DNA of 14,217 bases. Origin: a bacterium (GTDB taxonomy: Bacteria; UBP15; UBA6099; DSWB01). The notes under the pieces are model-generated. The model saw only the letters and a list, made by a program, of their open reading frames with translations, had not been told where the DNA came from and did not search any database. Of this stretch, positions 6,804-14,066 are shown piece by piece. The translations under genes were made by a program, and so were the position numbers. The stretch is from assembly GCA_020061125.1 (NCBI GenBank), contig JAGUYV010000274.1, forward strand, positions 1 through 14,217, given 5' to 3'. Position 1 is the first letter of the stretch; every line of letters begins with the position of its first letter.

Positions 6804-8053
6804 TGCTGCAAACACTGTCTAACGCATTCAAAGTACCGGAACTGCGCAGCAAACTCGTGTACCTGCTGGGCGTCTTTCTGCTCTATGCATTCGGCATGCA
6901 CATACCCGTGCCCGGAATCAACCACGAGGCTCTGGAAAGCATGTTCGGCGCGGGCACTCTGTTCGGCATGTGGGACCTGTTCGCCGGAGGCTCGCTGCGG
7001 CGCTTCTCCATTTTCGCGCTCGGCATCATGCCCTACATCAACGCCAGCATCATCTTCCAGCTTCTGACCGTGGTCATACCCAAGCTCGAAGAACTGGCCA
7101 AGGAAGGCGAAACCGGGCAGAAGCAGATCGCACAGTGGACCCGCTACCTCACCATCATCCTGGGCTTCGTGCAGGCCATCGGCATGTATGTGATGTTGAG
7201 CCAGGCGGGCGCCATCGAGAACACTTCGATTCTGAACATTTTCGTGATCGTCACCACGCTGGTGGGCGGCACCGCGTTCCTCATGTGGCTGGGCGAGGAA
7301 GTGAGCCAGAAGGGCATCGGCAACGGCGTGTCCCTGATCATCTTCATCGGCATCGTGGCGTCCCTGCCCACGCAGATCGGCCAGACCGCGCTCATCGTGC
7401 GCGACTACAGCCGCTACGGCGCAGCCATCGTGCTCACCCTGGTGTCCATCGCCACCGTGGCCTTCATCATCCTCATCCACAAGGGCGAGCGCAAAATCCC
7501 GGTCCAGTACGCCAAGCGCGTGGTGGGCCGCAAGGTGTACGGCGGGCAGACCACCTACATCCCCATGAAAGTCAATTCCGCGGGCGTGATTCCCATCATC
7601 TTCGCGGTGTCCATTCTCATGTTCCCGGCCACCATCGGCCAGTTCATCCCGCACCCCACAGTGCAGGAATGGGTCGCCAAGTTCAACAGCACGCTCATTT
7701 ACAATGTCTCGTACTTCATCCTGGTGTTCATGTTCACATTCTTCTACACGGCCGTGGTGTTTAACCCCAAGGACATCGCCGAGCGCATGAAGCGCCACGG
7801 CGGCTTCATCCTGGGCATCCGCCCGGGCAAGCCCACGGCCGAGTACCTCGAGCGCATCATGATCCGCATCACCTTCATGGGCGCCCTATTCCTGGGCACC
7901 ATCGCCGTGATGCCCTCCGTGGTCATGGCCCTCACGGACCTGAACACCTTCCAGCTCGGCGGCACCAGCCTGCTCATCATGGTGGGCGTGATTCTGGACA
8001 CCGTGCAGCACATCGAGGCACAGTTGCTCATGCGCCATTACGAAGGATTCTGA
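6803..8053 (+). CDS. secY: preprotein translocase subunit SecY
   Basis: SecY is the ten-helix inner-membrane channel of the Sec translocon, working with SecE, SecG and SecA. The 416-residue product is complete, slightly shorter than E. coli (443). TM1 is near residues 18-33, followed by the plug region, and IPVPGIN at 34-40. The block GGSLRRFSIFALGIMPYINASIIFQLLTVVIP (62-93) is the SecY signature for TM2. GEEVSQKGIGNGVSLIIFIGIV (164-185) marks TM5. The cytoplasmic loops contain GERKIPVQYAKR (228-239) and NPKDIAERMKRHGGFILGIRPGKPTAEYL, which interact with SecA or ribosomes. The end DTVQHIEAQLLMRHYEGF is typical. It is translationally coupled to rplO. Confidence 0.98.
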   Translation: MLQTLSNAFKVPELRSKLVYLLGVFLLYAFGMHIPVPGINHEALESMFGAGTLFGMWDLFAGGSLRRFSIFALGIMPYINASIIFQLLTVVIPKLEELAKEGETGQKQIAQWTRYLTIILGFVQAIGMYVMLSQAGAIENTSILNIFVIVTTLVGGTAFLMWLGEEVSQKGIGNGVSLIIFIGIVASLPTQIGQTALIVRDYSRYGAAIVLTLVSIATVAFIILIHKGERKIPVQYAKRVVGRKVYGGQTTYIPMKVNSAGVIPIIFAVSILMFPATIGQFIPHPTVQEWVAKFNSTLIYNVSYFILVFMFTFFYTAVVFNPKDIAERMKRHGGFILGIRPGKPTAEYLERIMIRITFMGALFLGTIAVMPSVVMALTDLNTFQLGGTSLLIMVGVILDTVQHIEAQLLMRHYEGF

Positions 8054-8087
8054 AACAATAAACCGGAACTTAAAGGAGACAAAAGTC

Positions 8088-8732
8088 ATGGCACACAACC
8101 TGGTCATTTTCGGCCCCCCGGGCGCGGGCAAAGGCACCCAGTCCGCAGCCATCAAGGAAAAACTCGCCGTGTTCCACCTCTCCACGGGCGACATGCTGCG
8201 CGAAGCCATCAAGAATGAAACCGAAACCGGCAAGCTGGCCAAGCAGTACACCGAGTCCGGCAAGCTCGTTCCCGACGAAGTGGTCATCAAGATCGTGGAA
8301 GAAGCCGTGTCCCCGCTGCCCGCGGACAAGGGCGTGCTCTTCGACGGATTCCCGCGCACCCTGGACCAGGCCAAGGCCCTGGACGCCATGATGGACAAAC
8401 TCGGCCGCGGCATCAACGGCTGCATCAGCGTGGCCGTGCCCGACGAGGCCATCGTGAGCCGCCTCACCGGACGCCGCATGTGCCCGGCCTGCAACCTCAT
8501 TTACCACATCACCGGCAAGCCGCCCAAAACCGAGGGCAAGTGCGATGTGTGCGGCGGCGACCTCATCATCCGCAAGGACGACAACGAGGAAGTCATCCGC
8601 CAGCGCCTGGACGCCTACCACGCCCAGACCGCCCCGGTCATCGGCTATTACAAGGACAAGGGCCTTCTCAAGGAAGTGGACGGCACCCGGCCGCCCGCAG
8701 AGGTGTCCCAGGAAATCATCGGCATGTTTTAA
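8088..8732 (+). CDS. adk: Adenylate kinase, zinc-LID type
   Basis: Adenylate kinase catalyses ATP + AMP <-> 2 ADP in the cytoplasm. The 214-residue product is the long-LID bacterial form. The P-loop GPPGAGKGT is at residues 9-17, and the AMP-binding region has LSTGDMLREAI (31-41) and DGFPRTLDQA (86-95). The LID contains four cysteines, C132xxC135 and C152xxC155, forming the structural zinc site of many Gram-positive and other bacterial enzymes, in place of the hydrogen-bonding set of E. coli. The final RQRLDAYHAQTAPVIGYY is conserved. AAAGGAGA lies about 9 nt before the ATG at 8088. Position between secY and map is standard. Confidence 0.98.
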   Translation: MAHNLVIFGPPGAGKGTQSAAIKEKLAVFHLSTGDMLREAIKNETETGKLAKQYTESGKLVPDEVVIKIVEEAVSPLPADKGVLFDGFPRTLDQAKALDAMMDKLGRGINGCISVAVPDEAIVSRLTGRRMCPACNLIYHITGKPPKTEGKCDVCGGDLIIRKDDNEEVIRQRLDAYHAQTAPVIGYYKDKGLLKEVDGTRPPAEVSQEIIGMF

Positions 8733-8747
8733 GGGAGACGCACGGCC

Positions 8748-9521
8748 ATCGGAGGCATAGAAATCAAAACCGGAGAACAGCTCGCGAAGATGCGGGCCGC
8801 GGGCCATCTGCTCGCACTCACGATGCAAGAAGTTCTCAAACGCATCGAACCCGGAGCCAAAGACGGCGACATTGACGGATTCGCGGAGGAGTTCATCAGA
8901 AGTCACGGCGCCCTGCCTGCTTTCAAGGGCTACAACGGTTACCCGAAAACCCTGTGCATGTCCTTCAACGAACAGGTGGTGCACGGAATTCCAGGCAACC
9001 GGCGGATCAAGCAGGGCGACCTGATAGGAATAGACTGCGGCGTTATACTGGATGAGTATTACAGCGACATGGCCCGGAGCGTGTTCGTGGGCGGCGAACC
9101 GCCCCGCAGGGTCAGAAAGCTCATGGAGGTCACGGAACGCGCGCTGGAGCGCGGAACGCAAAACATGGTCGAGGGCAAGCGGCTGGGCGATGTGTCCGCC
9201 GCGGTTCAGGCCGAAGTGGAAGCGCACGGATTCAGCGTGGTGCGCGCCCTGGTGGGACACGGCATCGGAACCCGAATGCACGAGGAACCCCAGGTGCCCA
9301 ATTACGGCTCGCCCGGAACCGGGCCGGAAATCCGCAACGGCATGGTCTTCGCCATCGAGCCGATGGTGAACATGGGCCGCTTCGCGGTGAAGACCCTGCC
9401 CGACGGATGGACCATCGTAACCGCGGACAAAAGCCTGTCGTGCCACTTCGAGAACACCGTGGCCGCAACGCCGGACGGACCCGAAATTCTTTCGCGGGTC
9501 CAGTCCGAAGCCAATTTGTAA
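8748..9521 (+). CDS. map: Methionine aminopeptidase type I, probable non-AUG start
   Basis: This enzyme removes the initiator methionine from nascent proteins. The metal ligands of the pita-bread fold are present: counting from the internal ATG at 8790, H65 (VVHGIP), D82 (GIDCG), D93 (SDMARS), H157 (GHGIG), E190 (AIEPM) and E221 (HFENT). The family's N-terminus, E. coli SIKTPEDIEKMR, is matched here by IEIKTGEQLAKMR, which lies upstream of the only ATG (8790). Between the adk stop (8730-8732) and that block the frame has no ATG, GTG or TTG. Candidates are ATC at 8748 (10 nt after AAGGGAG), ACG at 8742, or ATC at 8763 (7 nt after GGAGG 8751-8755). I use 8748; starting at 8790 would lose about 14 residues and has a poor ribosome site. 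Function is secure, the start is not. Confidence 0.93.
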   Translation: MGGIEIKTGEQLAKMRAAGHLLALTMQEVLKRIEPGAKDGDIDGFAEEFIRSHGALPAFKGYNGYPKTLCMSFNEQVVHGIPGNRRIKQGDLIGIDCGVILDEYYSDMARSVFVGGEPPRRVRKLMEVTERALERGTQNMVEGKRLGDVSAAVQAEVEAHGFSVVRALVGHGIGTRMHEEPQVPNYGSPGTGPEIRNGMVFAIEPMVNMGRFAVKTLPDGWTIVTADKSLSCHFENTVAATPDGPEILSRVQSEANL

Positions 9522-9542
9522 AAGTATGGCAAAAGGAGTTTT

Positions 9543-9800
9543 ATGAGCAGAGACGACGTCATCGAAGTCGACGGCACCATCAACGAGGCGCTGCCCAACG
9601 CCATGTTCCGTGTGGAACTGGAAAACGGGCACGAAGTGCTGGCCCACATTTCGGGCAAGATCCGCATGCGCTTCATAAAGATCGTGCCCGGCGACCGGGT
9701 CAAACTGGAGTTGAGCCAGTACGACCTGAACCGAGGACGCATCACCTGGCGCTACCCCGCCAAGGGCCGGAGCGGGCCGTACCCTCCGCCCAGGAAATAG
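9543..9800 (+). CDS. infA: Translation initiation factor IF-1
   Basis: IF-1 occupies the 30S A site during initiation. The 85-residue protein is a single S1/OB domain: [38 protein letters not shown], then [22 protein letters not shown], all highly conserved. The E. coli protein ends shortly after the equivalent of RGRIVFR, whereas here about 13 residues follow, ending [13 protein letters not shown], a basic proline-rich tail. The ATG at 9543 has AAAAGGAG (9530-9537) 5 nt upstream. The map-infA-rpmJ order is the common one in bacteria with a long spc-alpha cluster. Confidence 0.98.
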   Translation: MSRDDVIEVDGTINEALPNAMFRVELENGHEVLAHISGKIRMRFIKIVPGDRVKLELSQYDLNRGRITWRYPAKGRSGPYPPPRK

Positions 9801-9836
9801 GCGGCGCGCAGGAATATCATTCAAGGTGTGATTGCT

Positions 9837-9950
9837 ATGAAAGTACGGGCATCAGTCAAAAAGATCTGCAAGAAGTGCAAAATCATCAAGCGCCACGGAG
9901 TGGTGCGCGTGATCTGCGAAAACCCGAAACACAAACAGAGGCAGGGCTGA
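9837..9950 (+). CDS. rpmJ: 50S ribosomal protein L36, zinc form
   Basis: This gene, too short for a usual ORF cut-off, encodes a 37-residue protein, exactly the usual L36 length. It begins [20 protein letters not shown] and ends NPKHKQRQG. The zinc ligands C11, C14, C27 and H32 are all present, so it is the C+ form. L36 binds 23S rRNA near the base of the L7/L12 stalk region. AAGGTG (9823-9828) lies 8 nt before the ATG. It sits between infA and rpsM as in most bacteria. Confidence 0.97.
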   Translation: MKVRASVKKICKKCKIIKRHGVVRVICENPKHKQRQG

Positions 9951-9978
9951 ACGGCCCCGGCTTCGTGGAGGTAGCCAC

Positions 9979-10365
9979 ATGGCACGCATTGCGGGAATAG
10001 ACATCCCCAGGAACAAAAAAATCAAGGTGGCGCTCACCTACATTCACGGCATCGGCGCCAGCACAGCCGCCAAGATCATCGAGATCACCGGCGTGGACGG
10101 CGAACAGCGCGTCAGCGACATGTCCGAGGAAGCGCTGTCCAAACTGCGCCGCGAAATCGAGACCAAATACAAGGTCGAGGGCGAAGTGCGCCGCGATGTG
10201 CAGAACAACATCAAGCGCCTCGTGGAAATCGGCAGTTACCGCGGCCTGCGCCACCGCCTCGGCCTGCCCACCCGCGGACAGCGCACCCACACCAACGGGC
10301 GCACCCGCAAAGGCCGCAAGAAAACCGTGGGCCTCAAAAAGTCCAAGGTCGGCAAGAAAGGCTGA
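9979..10365 (+). CDS. rpsM: 30S ribosomal protein S13
   Basis: S13 is in the 30S head, contacts L5 across the subunit interface, and touches P-site tRNA with its C-terminal tail. The 128-residue product starts [25 protein letters not shown] and has the signature [25 protein letters not shown], then a basic tail ending KKSKVGKKG, slightly longer than in E. coli (118). The ATG at 9979 has GTGGAGG (9966-9972) 6 nt upstream. This is the first gene of the alpha-operon block, but no promoter or terminator was seen in the 28 nt upstream. Confidence 0.98.
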   Translation: MARIAGIDIPRNKKIKVALTYIHGIGASTAAKIIEITGVDGEQRVSDMSEEALSKLRREIETKYKVEGEVRRDVQNNIKRLVEIGSYRGLRHRLGLPTRGQRTHTNGRTRKGRKKTVGLKKSKVGKKG

Positions 10366-10407
10366 CGCGTTTCACCATCTGTTGTTTGAATTTCCGAGGA
10401 GGCATTC

Positions 10408-10800
10408 ATGGCACGCAAGCAGAAAACACGCACCAAGGCCAAAAAGAAAATCCAGATCACCGACGGCGTGGTGCACATCAAGTCTACTTTCAACAACACC
10501 ATCATCACGGTGACCGACAAAAAGGGCAATGTGGTGAGCTGGGCCAGCTCCGGCACCGTGGGCTTCAAAGGCTCCCGCAAGGGCACCCCGTTCGCCGCGC
10601 AGAGCGCCGCGGAAAATGTGGGCAAAGAGGTCAAAGCCATGGGCCTCCGCAACATAGACATCATGGTCAAAGGCCCGGGCGGCGGCCGCGAATCCGCTAT
10701 CCGCTCCCTCCAGGCCCAGGGCTTCCAGATCCGCACCATCAAGGACGTCACACCCATTCCGCACAACGGGTGCCGCCCCAAGAAACGCCGCCGCGTGTAA
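10408..10800 (+). CDS. rpsK: 30S ribosomal protein S11
   Basis: S11 is on the 30S platform close to the mRNA exit and E site. The 130-residue product has the usual length, with [62 protein letters not shown] and the end [18 protein letters not shown]. The HNG near the end is the site of the isoaspartate reported in E. coli S11. The ATG at 10408 has GAGGAGG (10396-10402) 5 nt upstream. Standard position between rpsM and rpsD. Confidence 0.98.
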   Translation: MARKQKTRTKAKKKIQITDGVVHIKSTFNNTIITVTDKKGNVVSWASSGTVGFKGSRKGTPFAAQSAAENVGKEVKAMGLRNIDIMVKGPGGGRESAIRSLQAQGFQIRTIKDVTPIPHNGCRPKKRRRV

Positions 10801-10833
10801 CCGCGGCACTATAACGAAGAGGTGTAAAAAAGC

Positions 10834-11475
10834 ATGTCCAGAGACACAGGACCGCAGTGCAAACAATGCCGCTCCATGGGGCAGAAACTGTACCTCAAGG
10901 GCGAGCGCTGCTACGACGATAACAAGTGCGCCGTGAAACGGCGCCCCTACCCCCCCGGACACCTGGGCCGCTTCTCGCGCCGCGACCGGAGGGCCACGGA
11001 ATACGCCAAGCAGCTCAAAGAGAAACAGAAAGCCCGCTTCATGTACGGCGTGAGCGAGCGCCAGTTCCGCAACTATTATGAACTGGCGTCCAGCCGCCCC
11101 GGCATCACGGGCGAAATCCTGTTCCAGACCCTCGAGCGCCGCCTCGACAATGTGGTCTACCGCCTCGGCTTCGGCGGCTCCCGCCGGGAGGCGCGCCAGA
11201 TCGTGCGCCACCGCCATGTGACTGTCAACGGCCGCATCGTGGACATCCCGTCCTACCTTGTCAAGCCCAACGACATAATCGAAATAAAGGACAAAAGCAA
11301 AAAGATGCAGCGCGTGCGCGACGCGGCCAACGCGAACGCACAGGGCGGACGCATCCCCGCCTGGCTCGAATCCAATGTGCTCGAATTCAAGGGCACGGTC
11401 CTCGAGCTGCCCACCCGCGAGAAAATGGAAATTCCAGTCGAAGATCACCTCATCGTGGAATTCTACTCGCGCTGA
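10834..11475 (+). CDS. rpsD: 30S ribosomal protein S4, zinc-binding form
   Basis: S4 nucleates 30S body assembly and, with S3 and S5, forms the mRNA-entry helicase; in E. coli it represses the alpha operon. The 213-residue product has an N-terminal zinc motif C9xxC12 and C26, C32, as in the C+ form of Thermus. The family blocks are EKQKARFMYGVSERQFRNYY, LERRLDNVVYRLGFGGSRREARQIVRHRHVTVNG (S4 RNA-binding domain) and the end EIPVEDHLIVEFYSR. The start is ATG at 10834, with GAGGTG (10819-10824) upstream. Its location directly before rpoA is standard. Confidence 0.98.
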   Translation: MSRDTGPQCKQCRSMGQKLYLKGERCYDDNKCAVKRRPYPPGHLGRFSRRDRRATEYAKQLKEKQKARFMYGVSERQFRNYYELASSRPGITGEILFQTLERRLDNVVYRLGFGGSRREARQIVRHRHVTVNGRIVDIPSYLVKPNDIIEIKDKSKKMQRVRDAANANAQGGRIPAWLESNVLEFKGTVLELPTREKMEIPVEDHLIVEFYSR

Positions 11476-11506
11476 ACACGGCTAAACTGGCAAACCGGGA
11501 GGTTTC

Positions 11507-12478
11507 ATGAAAACCATCGAACGCCCCAGCATCAAGATTCTCGAAGAATGCGTCACCCCGGACGGAAAAGGAAAATTCGGCCGCTACCAGATCGAGCCGC
11601 TCATCCGCGGATTCGGCGCCACACTCGGCAACTCCATGCGCCGCATCCTCCTGTCCTCCATCACAGGCTCGGCCGTGGTCTTCGTGCAGATTGACGGCGT
11701 GCTCCACGAATTCACCGCCCTCGAAGGCGTGCTCGAAGATGTCACCGACATCGTGATCAACCTCAAGAAACTGCCCATCGCGGTCAACACCGATGACTTG
11801 GTGGTCCTCAAAGTCGAGACCAAAGGCGTCAAGGACATCACCGCCGGCGACATCATCGCCGACGACCGCGTGGATATTGTGGAACCCGATTACCCGCTCT
11901 GCAGCGTCACCCAGGCGGGCAAACCCTTCAAAATGGAAATCGGCGTCAAGCGCGGACGCGGCTACATCATCAGCGAATGGCACAAGGACGACCCGGACAT
12001 CCCCAAGAGCCGCGGCATCATCCTCATTGACTCCGACTTCTCGCCCATTCGCCGCACCCGCTACGAAGTTGAACCCGCGCGCGTGGGTCAGCGCACCGAC
12101 TACGACCGCCTCATCCTCGACATCGAGACCGACGGCACCGTGGACCCGGCCGACGCTTTGAGCGAGGCCGCGCGCATTCTCATCAAGGAATTCTCCTTCA
12201 TCGTGGACTTCAAGGAGCGCATCCTGCTCGAAGAGGAACGCAAGGAAGAGGAAGAAAAGAAGAAAAGCCAGGACCTCAAGAAAACCATTGACGAACTCGA
12301 CCTGTCCGTGCGCTCGTACAACTGCCTCAAGAACGCCAACATCGTCACCGTCGAGGAACTCATCAAATGGTCCGAGCAGCGCCTCAAGGGCCTGCGCAAC
12401 TTCGGCGAAAAGTCCCTCACCGAAATCCGCGCCAAGCTCAACAGCATGGGCCTGCGCCTGGCCGACGACGAACTGTAA
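11507..12478 (+). CDS. rpoA: DNA-directed RNA polymerase subunit alpha
   Basis: The alpha dimer scaffolds RNA polymerase assembly and contacts UP elements and activators. In the 323-residue product the N-terminal domain (about 1-232) includes GFGATLGNSMRRILLSSITG (35-54), with the dimer/assembly arginine, and GVLHEFTALEGVLEDVTDI. A strongly charged linker follows (about 235-255: EEERKEEEEKKK). The C-terminal domain (about 258-320) has ELDLSVRSYNCLKNANI and LRNFGEKSLTEIRAKLNSMGL; R269 is the counterpart of E. coli R265, which contacts DNA minor groove, so UP-element recognition is probably retained. A Shine-Dalgarno GGGAGG (11497-11502) precedes the ATG at 11507. Confidence 0.98.
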   Translation: MKTIERPSIKILEECVTPDGKGKFGRYQIEPLIRGFGATLGNSMRRILLSSITGSAVVFVQIDGVLHEFTALEGVLEDVTDIVINLKKLPIAVNTDDLVVLKVETKGVKDITAGDIIADDRVDIVEPDYPLCSVTQAGKPFKMEIGVKRGRGYIISEWHKDDPDIPKSRGIILIDSDFSPIRRTRYEVEPARVGQRTDYDRLILDIETDGTVDPADALSEAARILIKEFSFIVDFKERILLEEERKEEEEKKKSQDLKKTIDELDLSVRSYNCLKNANIVTVEELIKWSEQRLKGLRNFGEKSLTEIRAKLNSMGLRLADDEL

Positions 12479-12541
12479 ACAAACGACACGCCGCACGCAC
12501 CGGCCCCAACGCCGGCGCCACGCACCAATGGAGAGAGACTC

Positions 12542-12898
12542 ATGAGACACCGCAAGGCTAACAAAAAACTCGGCAGGCCCACGGACCAGCGCATCGCCCT
12601 GCTCAAAAACCAGGTCACGCAGCTTCTGCTTCACGGCAAGATCACCACCACCGAAGCCAAAGCCCGCGCCACCAAGCGCCTGGCCGAGAAAACCATCACC
12701 ATCGCACGCGCCGGCGACCTGCACGCCAAGCGCCAGGCCCGCGAAGTCGTCAACAACGCCGACGCCTTCAAGAAGCTCTTCGCCGAGATCGCCCCGCGCT
12801 TCAAGGACCGCCCCGGCGGCTATGTGCGCATGGTCAAGCTCCCGCCCCGCCGCGGCGACGCCACCCCCATGGCCATGATCATGCTCGCGGAAGACTGA
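12542..12898 (+). CDS. rplQ: 50S ribosomal protein L17
   Basis: L17 lies near the exit tunnel on the 50S. The 118-residue protein begins MRHRKANKKLGRPTDQRIALLKNQVTQLLLHGKITTTEAKA, the hallmark of the family, and ends GYVRMVKLPPRRGDATPMAMIMLAE. GGAGAGAG precedes the ATG at 12542. A 63-nt gap separates it from rpoA. It is the last gene of the superoperon, and an intrinsic terminator follows 35 nt after the stop. Confidence 0.98.
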   Translation: MRHRKANKKLGRPTDQRIALLKNQVTQLLLHGKITTTEAKARATKRLAEKTITIARAGDLHAKRQAREVVNNADAFKKLFAEIAPRFKDRPGGYVRMVKLPPRRGDATPMAMIMLAED

Positions 12899-12933
12899 TT
12901 GCCGTTCCGCATCAATTTTACACGCTCACGACC

Positions 12934-12973
12934 GCGCGGCCCCGCTTCTCTCACAGGGGCCGCGCTTCCTTTT
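12934..12973 (+). terminator. Intrinsic terminator ending the ribosomal superoperon
   Basis: A perfect 10-bp GC stem, GCGCGGCCCC (12934-12943) pairing with GGGGCCGCGC (12956-12965), encloses a 12-nt loop. It is followed directly by TTCCTTTT (12966-12973). This is the textbook arrangement of a rho-independent terminator, 35 nt after the rplQ stop. All genes on both sides face the same way, so it separates the core ribosomal unit from the next transcript. Confidence 0.9.
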
Positions 12974-13022
12974 GCGCAACGCTTCCAGGCATGTGCGTTC
13001 TGTCCGTGTTCGTACCCTGTTC

Positions 13023-13051
13023 TTGAAACATGCGCGCGGGCCGCACATAAT
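13023..13051 (+). promoter_or_regulatory. Predicted sigma70-type promoter for the editing-domain gene
   Basis: TTGAAA (13023-13028) and CATAAT (13046-13051) are separated by 17 nt, each one mismatch from the consensus -35 and -10. It lies downstream of the rplQ terminator and upstream of the editing-domain gene. Transcription would begin near 13058, leaving a leader of about 120 nt before the ATG at 13181. No T-box specifier or antiterminator sequence and no other known riboswitch was recognised in that leader. Confidence 0.6.
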
Positions 13052-13180
13052 CACGCATAAGGCTGCCGAAAAATTCAGGGATGAGAAATCGCTGTTGTTC
13101 CTCACATGCCGTCAAGGAGCAGTTCGCCAAACCGGCAAGGCGCAAATCCGACGCCAAGGGAACAGGCTGGAGACAAATCA

Positions 13181-13597
13181 ATGAGACTTCTGATCTGGCA
13201 TGTGGATTCCTTCAAGAGCATCATCACCCAGAAAGGCCGTTCCGGCCTGGTGGAGGATCCCGGAGACAAGGAAACCTCGGTGGGCGAAGCGCTCATTGTG
13301 TTCACGGCCGCCGAAAAGCAGGATGAAGCGGACCCTGCCGCCACGGCGCACAAAGCCGCCGACCTGCTCGCCGCGCACGCCAAGAATGTCAAATGCCGCA
13401 CTATCGTAATTCACCCGTTCGCGCACCTGTTCGCCGACCTCGGCAGCCCTGAGCAGGCCGTTGCCATCATGGACACAGCAACGGAACTTCTGGCCGCGCA
13501 GGGGTTCGAGGCCATCCGCACTCCGTTCGGCTGGTTCAACAAACTCGAAATCAACGCCAAGGGGCACCCGCTATCCCGCGTGGCCAAACGAATCTGA
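13181..13597 (+). CDS. Freestanding archaeal-type threonyl-tRNA synthetase editing domain
   Basis: The 138-residue product resembles the N-terminal editing domain of archaeal ThrRS (DTD-like fold), which hydrolyses Ser mischarged on tRNA-Thr; no synthetase catalytic or anticodon domain follows. Matches are RLLIWHVDSF at the start, EALIVFTAAEKQDEADP (36-52), IHPFAHLFADLGSP (77-90) and TPFGWFNKLEINAKGHPLSR (114-133). H82 of HPFAHL corresponds to the archaeal catalytic His. In an ungapped alignment the other reported catalytic positions (Tyr120, Lys121, Glu134 in Pyrococcus, from memory) become F119, N120 and R133. The ATG at 13181 has CTGGAGA 7 nt upstream; an in-frame ATG at 13106 lacks a ribosome site. 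It is followed 43 nt later by a DsrE gene. Fold assignment is firm, substrate is inferred. Confidence 0.85.
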   Translation: MRLLIWHVDSFKSIITQKGRSGLVEDPGDKETSVGEALIVFTAAEKQDEADPAATAHKAADLLAAHAKNVKCRTIVIHPFAHLFADLGSPEQAVAIMDTATELLAAQGFEAIRTPFGWFNKLEINAKGHPLSRVAKRI

Positions 13598-13640
13598 CGG
13601 CCGGCCCGCGCCAGTTTTTTCCTCGAAGGGAGACACACCC

Positions 13641-13961
13641 ATGAAACTCGGCATCGTGATCACGCAGACAGAACCGGAGACCGTGTTCAACGCCCTGCGC
13701 TTCGCTTCCTACAGCCTGGAACAGGGCGACCAAGTGCGCATCTTTCTGTCTGGAAAAGGCGTGGAAATTGACGCCATAGAGGATCCGAAATTCGATGTCA
13801 AAGGCCAGGCGCGGAAGGTGGTGGACGCGGGCGGCGAATTTCTCGCCTGCGGAACCTGCCTCAAGCTGCGCAATTCCGTGGGTTCGGAAATCTGCCCCCT
13901 GTCAACGCTCAAGGACCATTACGAGATTGTGCGCGATTCGGATAGGCTTGTGACCGTGTGA
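13641..13961 (+). CDS. DsrE/DsrF-like family protein
   Basis: The 106-residue protein belongs to the small DsrE-like alpha/beta fold, whose members include the sulfur-carrier subunits DsrE and TusD and many uncharacterised proteins. It begins KLGIVITQTEPETVFNALRFA, has VRIFLSGKGVEID (32-44) and the conserved cysteine motif ACGTCLKLRN (69-78) with C70 and C73, plus C85 in GSEICPLSTL. The CGTC motif could carry persulfide or act as a redox pair; which is not evident from sequence. AAGGGAG (13626-13632) precedes the ATG by 8 nt. It probably shares a transcript with the upstream editing-domain gene. No DsrF, DsrH or TusE partner is adjacent, so a sulfite-reduction role has no support. Confidence 0.85.
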   Translation: MKLGIVITQTEPETVFNALRFASYSLEQGDQVRIFLSGKGVEIDAIEDPKFDVKGQARKVVDAGGEFLACGTCLKLRNSVGSEICPLSTLKDHYEIVRDSDRLVTV

Positions 13962-14018
13962 CAGTGCGGCGTTCGTCAGTGATGATCGAATACCGGATAC
14001 GCTATGATATTGATGCAA

Positions 14019-14033
14019 CCGCGCGTGGCGCGG
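14019..14033 (+). other. Short GC hairpin between the DsrE gene and truA
   Basis: CCGCGC (14019-14024), loop GTG, GCGCGG (14028-14033) forms a perfect 6-bp stem. The following sequence (CATGCGTTTCCATTTCC) is only moderately T-rich and starts with non-T bases, so this is at best a weak terminator or leader structure. It lies 34 nt before the truA ATG. It may be meaningless in such GC-rich sequence. Confidence 0.3.
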
Positions 14034-14066
14034 CATGCGTTTCCATTTCCAGATAGCCGGAGCCGT

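Noticed and set aside
8070-9824. 584-codon open frame on the minus strand across adk, map and infA
   Set aside because: Same codon-bias shadow. All three plus-strand genes have complete motifs and ribosome sites.
12500-12515. CCGGC/GCCGG hairpin between rpoA and rplQ as an attenuator
   Set aside because: Only 5 bp, no T-tract, and such inverted repeats are frequent by chance at this GC content.
12972-13184. Small ORF (70 codons, TTG start) between the terminator and the editing-domain gene
   Set aside because: It starts inside the terminator T-tract, spans the predicted promoter and has no recognisable motif.
13081-13326. Upstream ORF starting at ATG 13081, overlapping the editing-domain gene
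   Set aside because: No usable Shine-Dalgarno, Arg/His-rich translation with no family features, and it is out of frame with a well-supported gene.
14003-14008. TATGAT as a possible -10 for a truA promoter
   Set aside because: At 16-18 nt spacing the -35 positions match the consensus poorly, so it is not claimed as a promoter.
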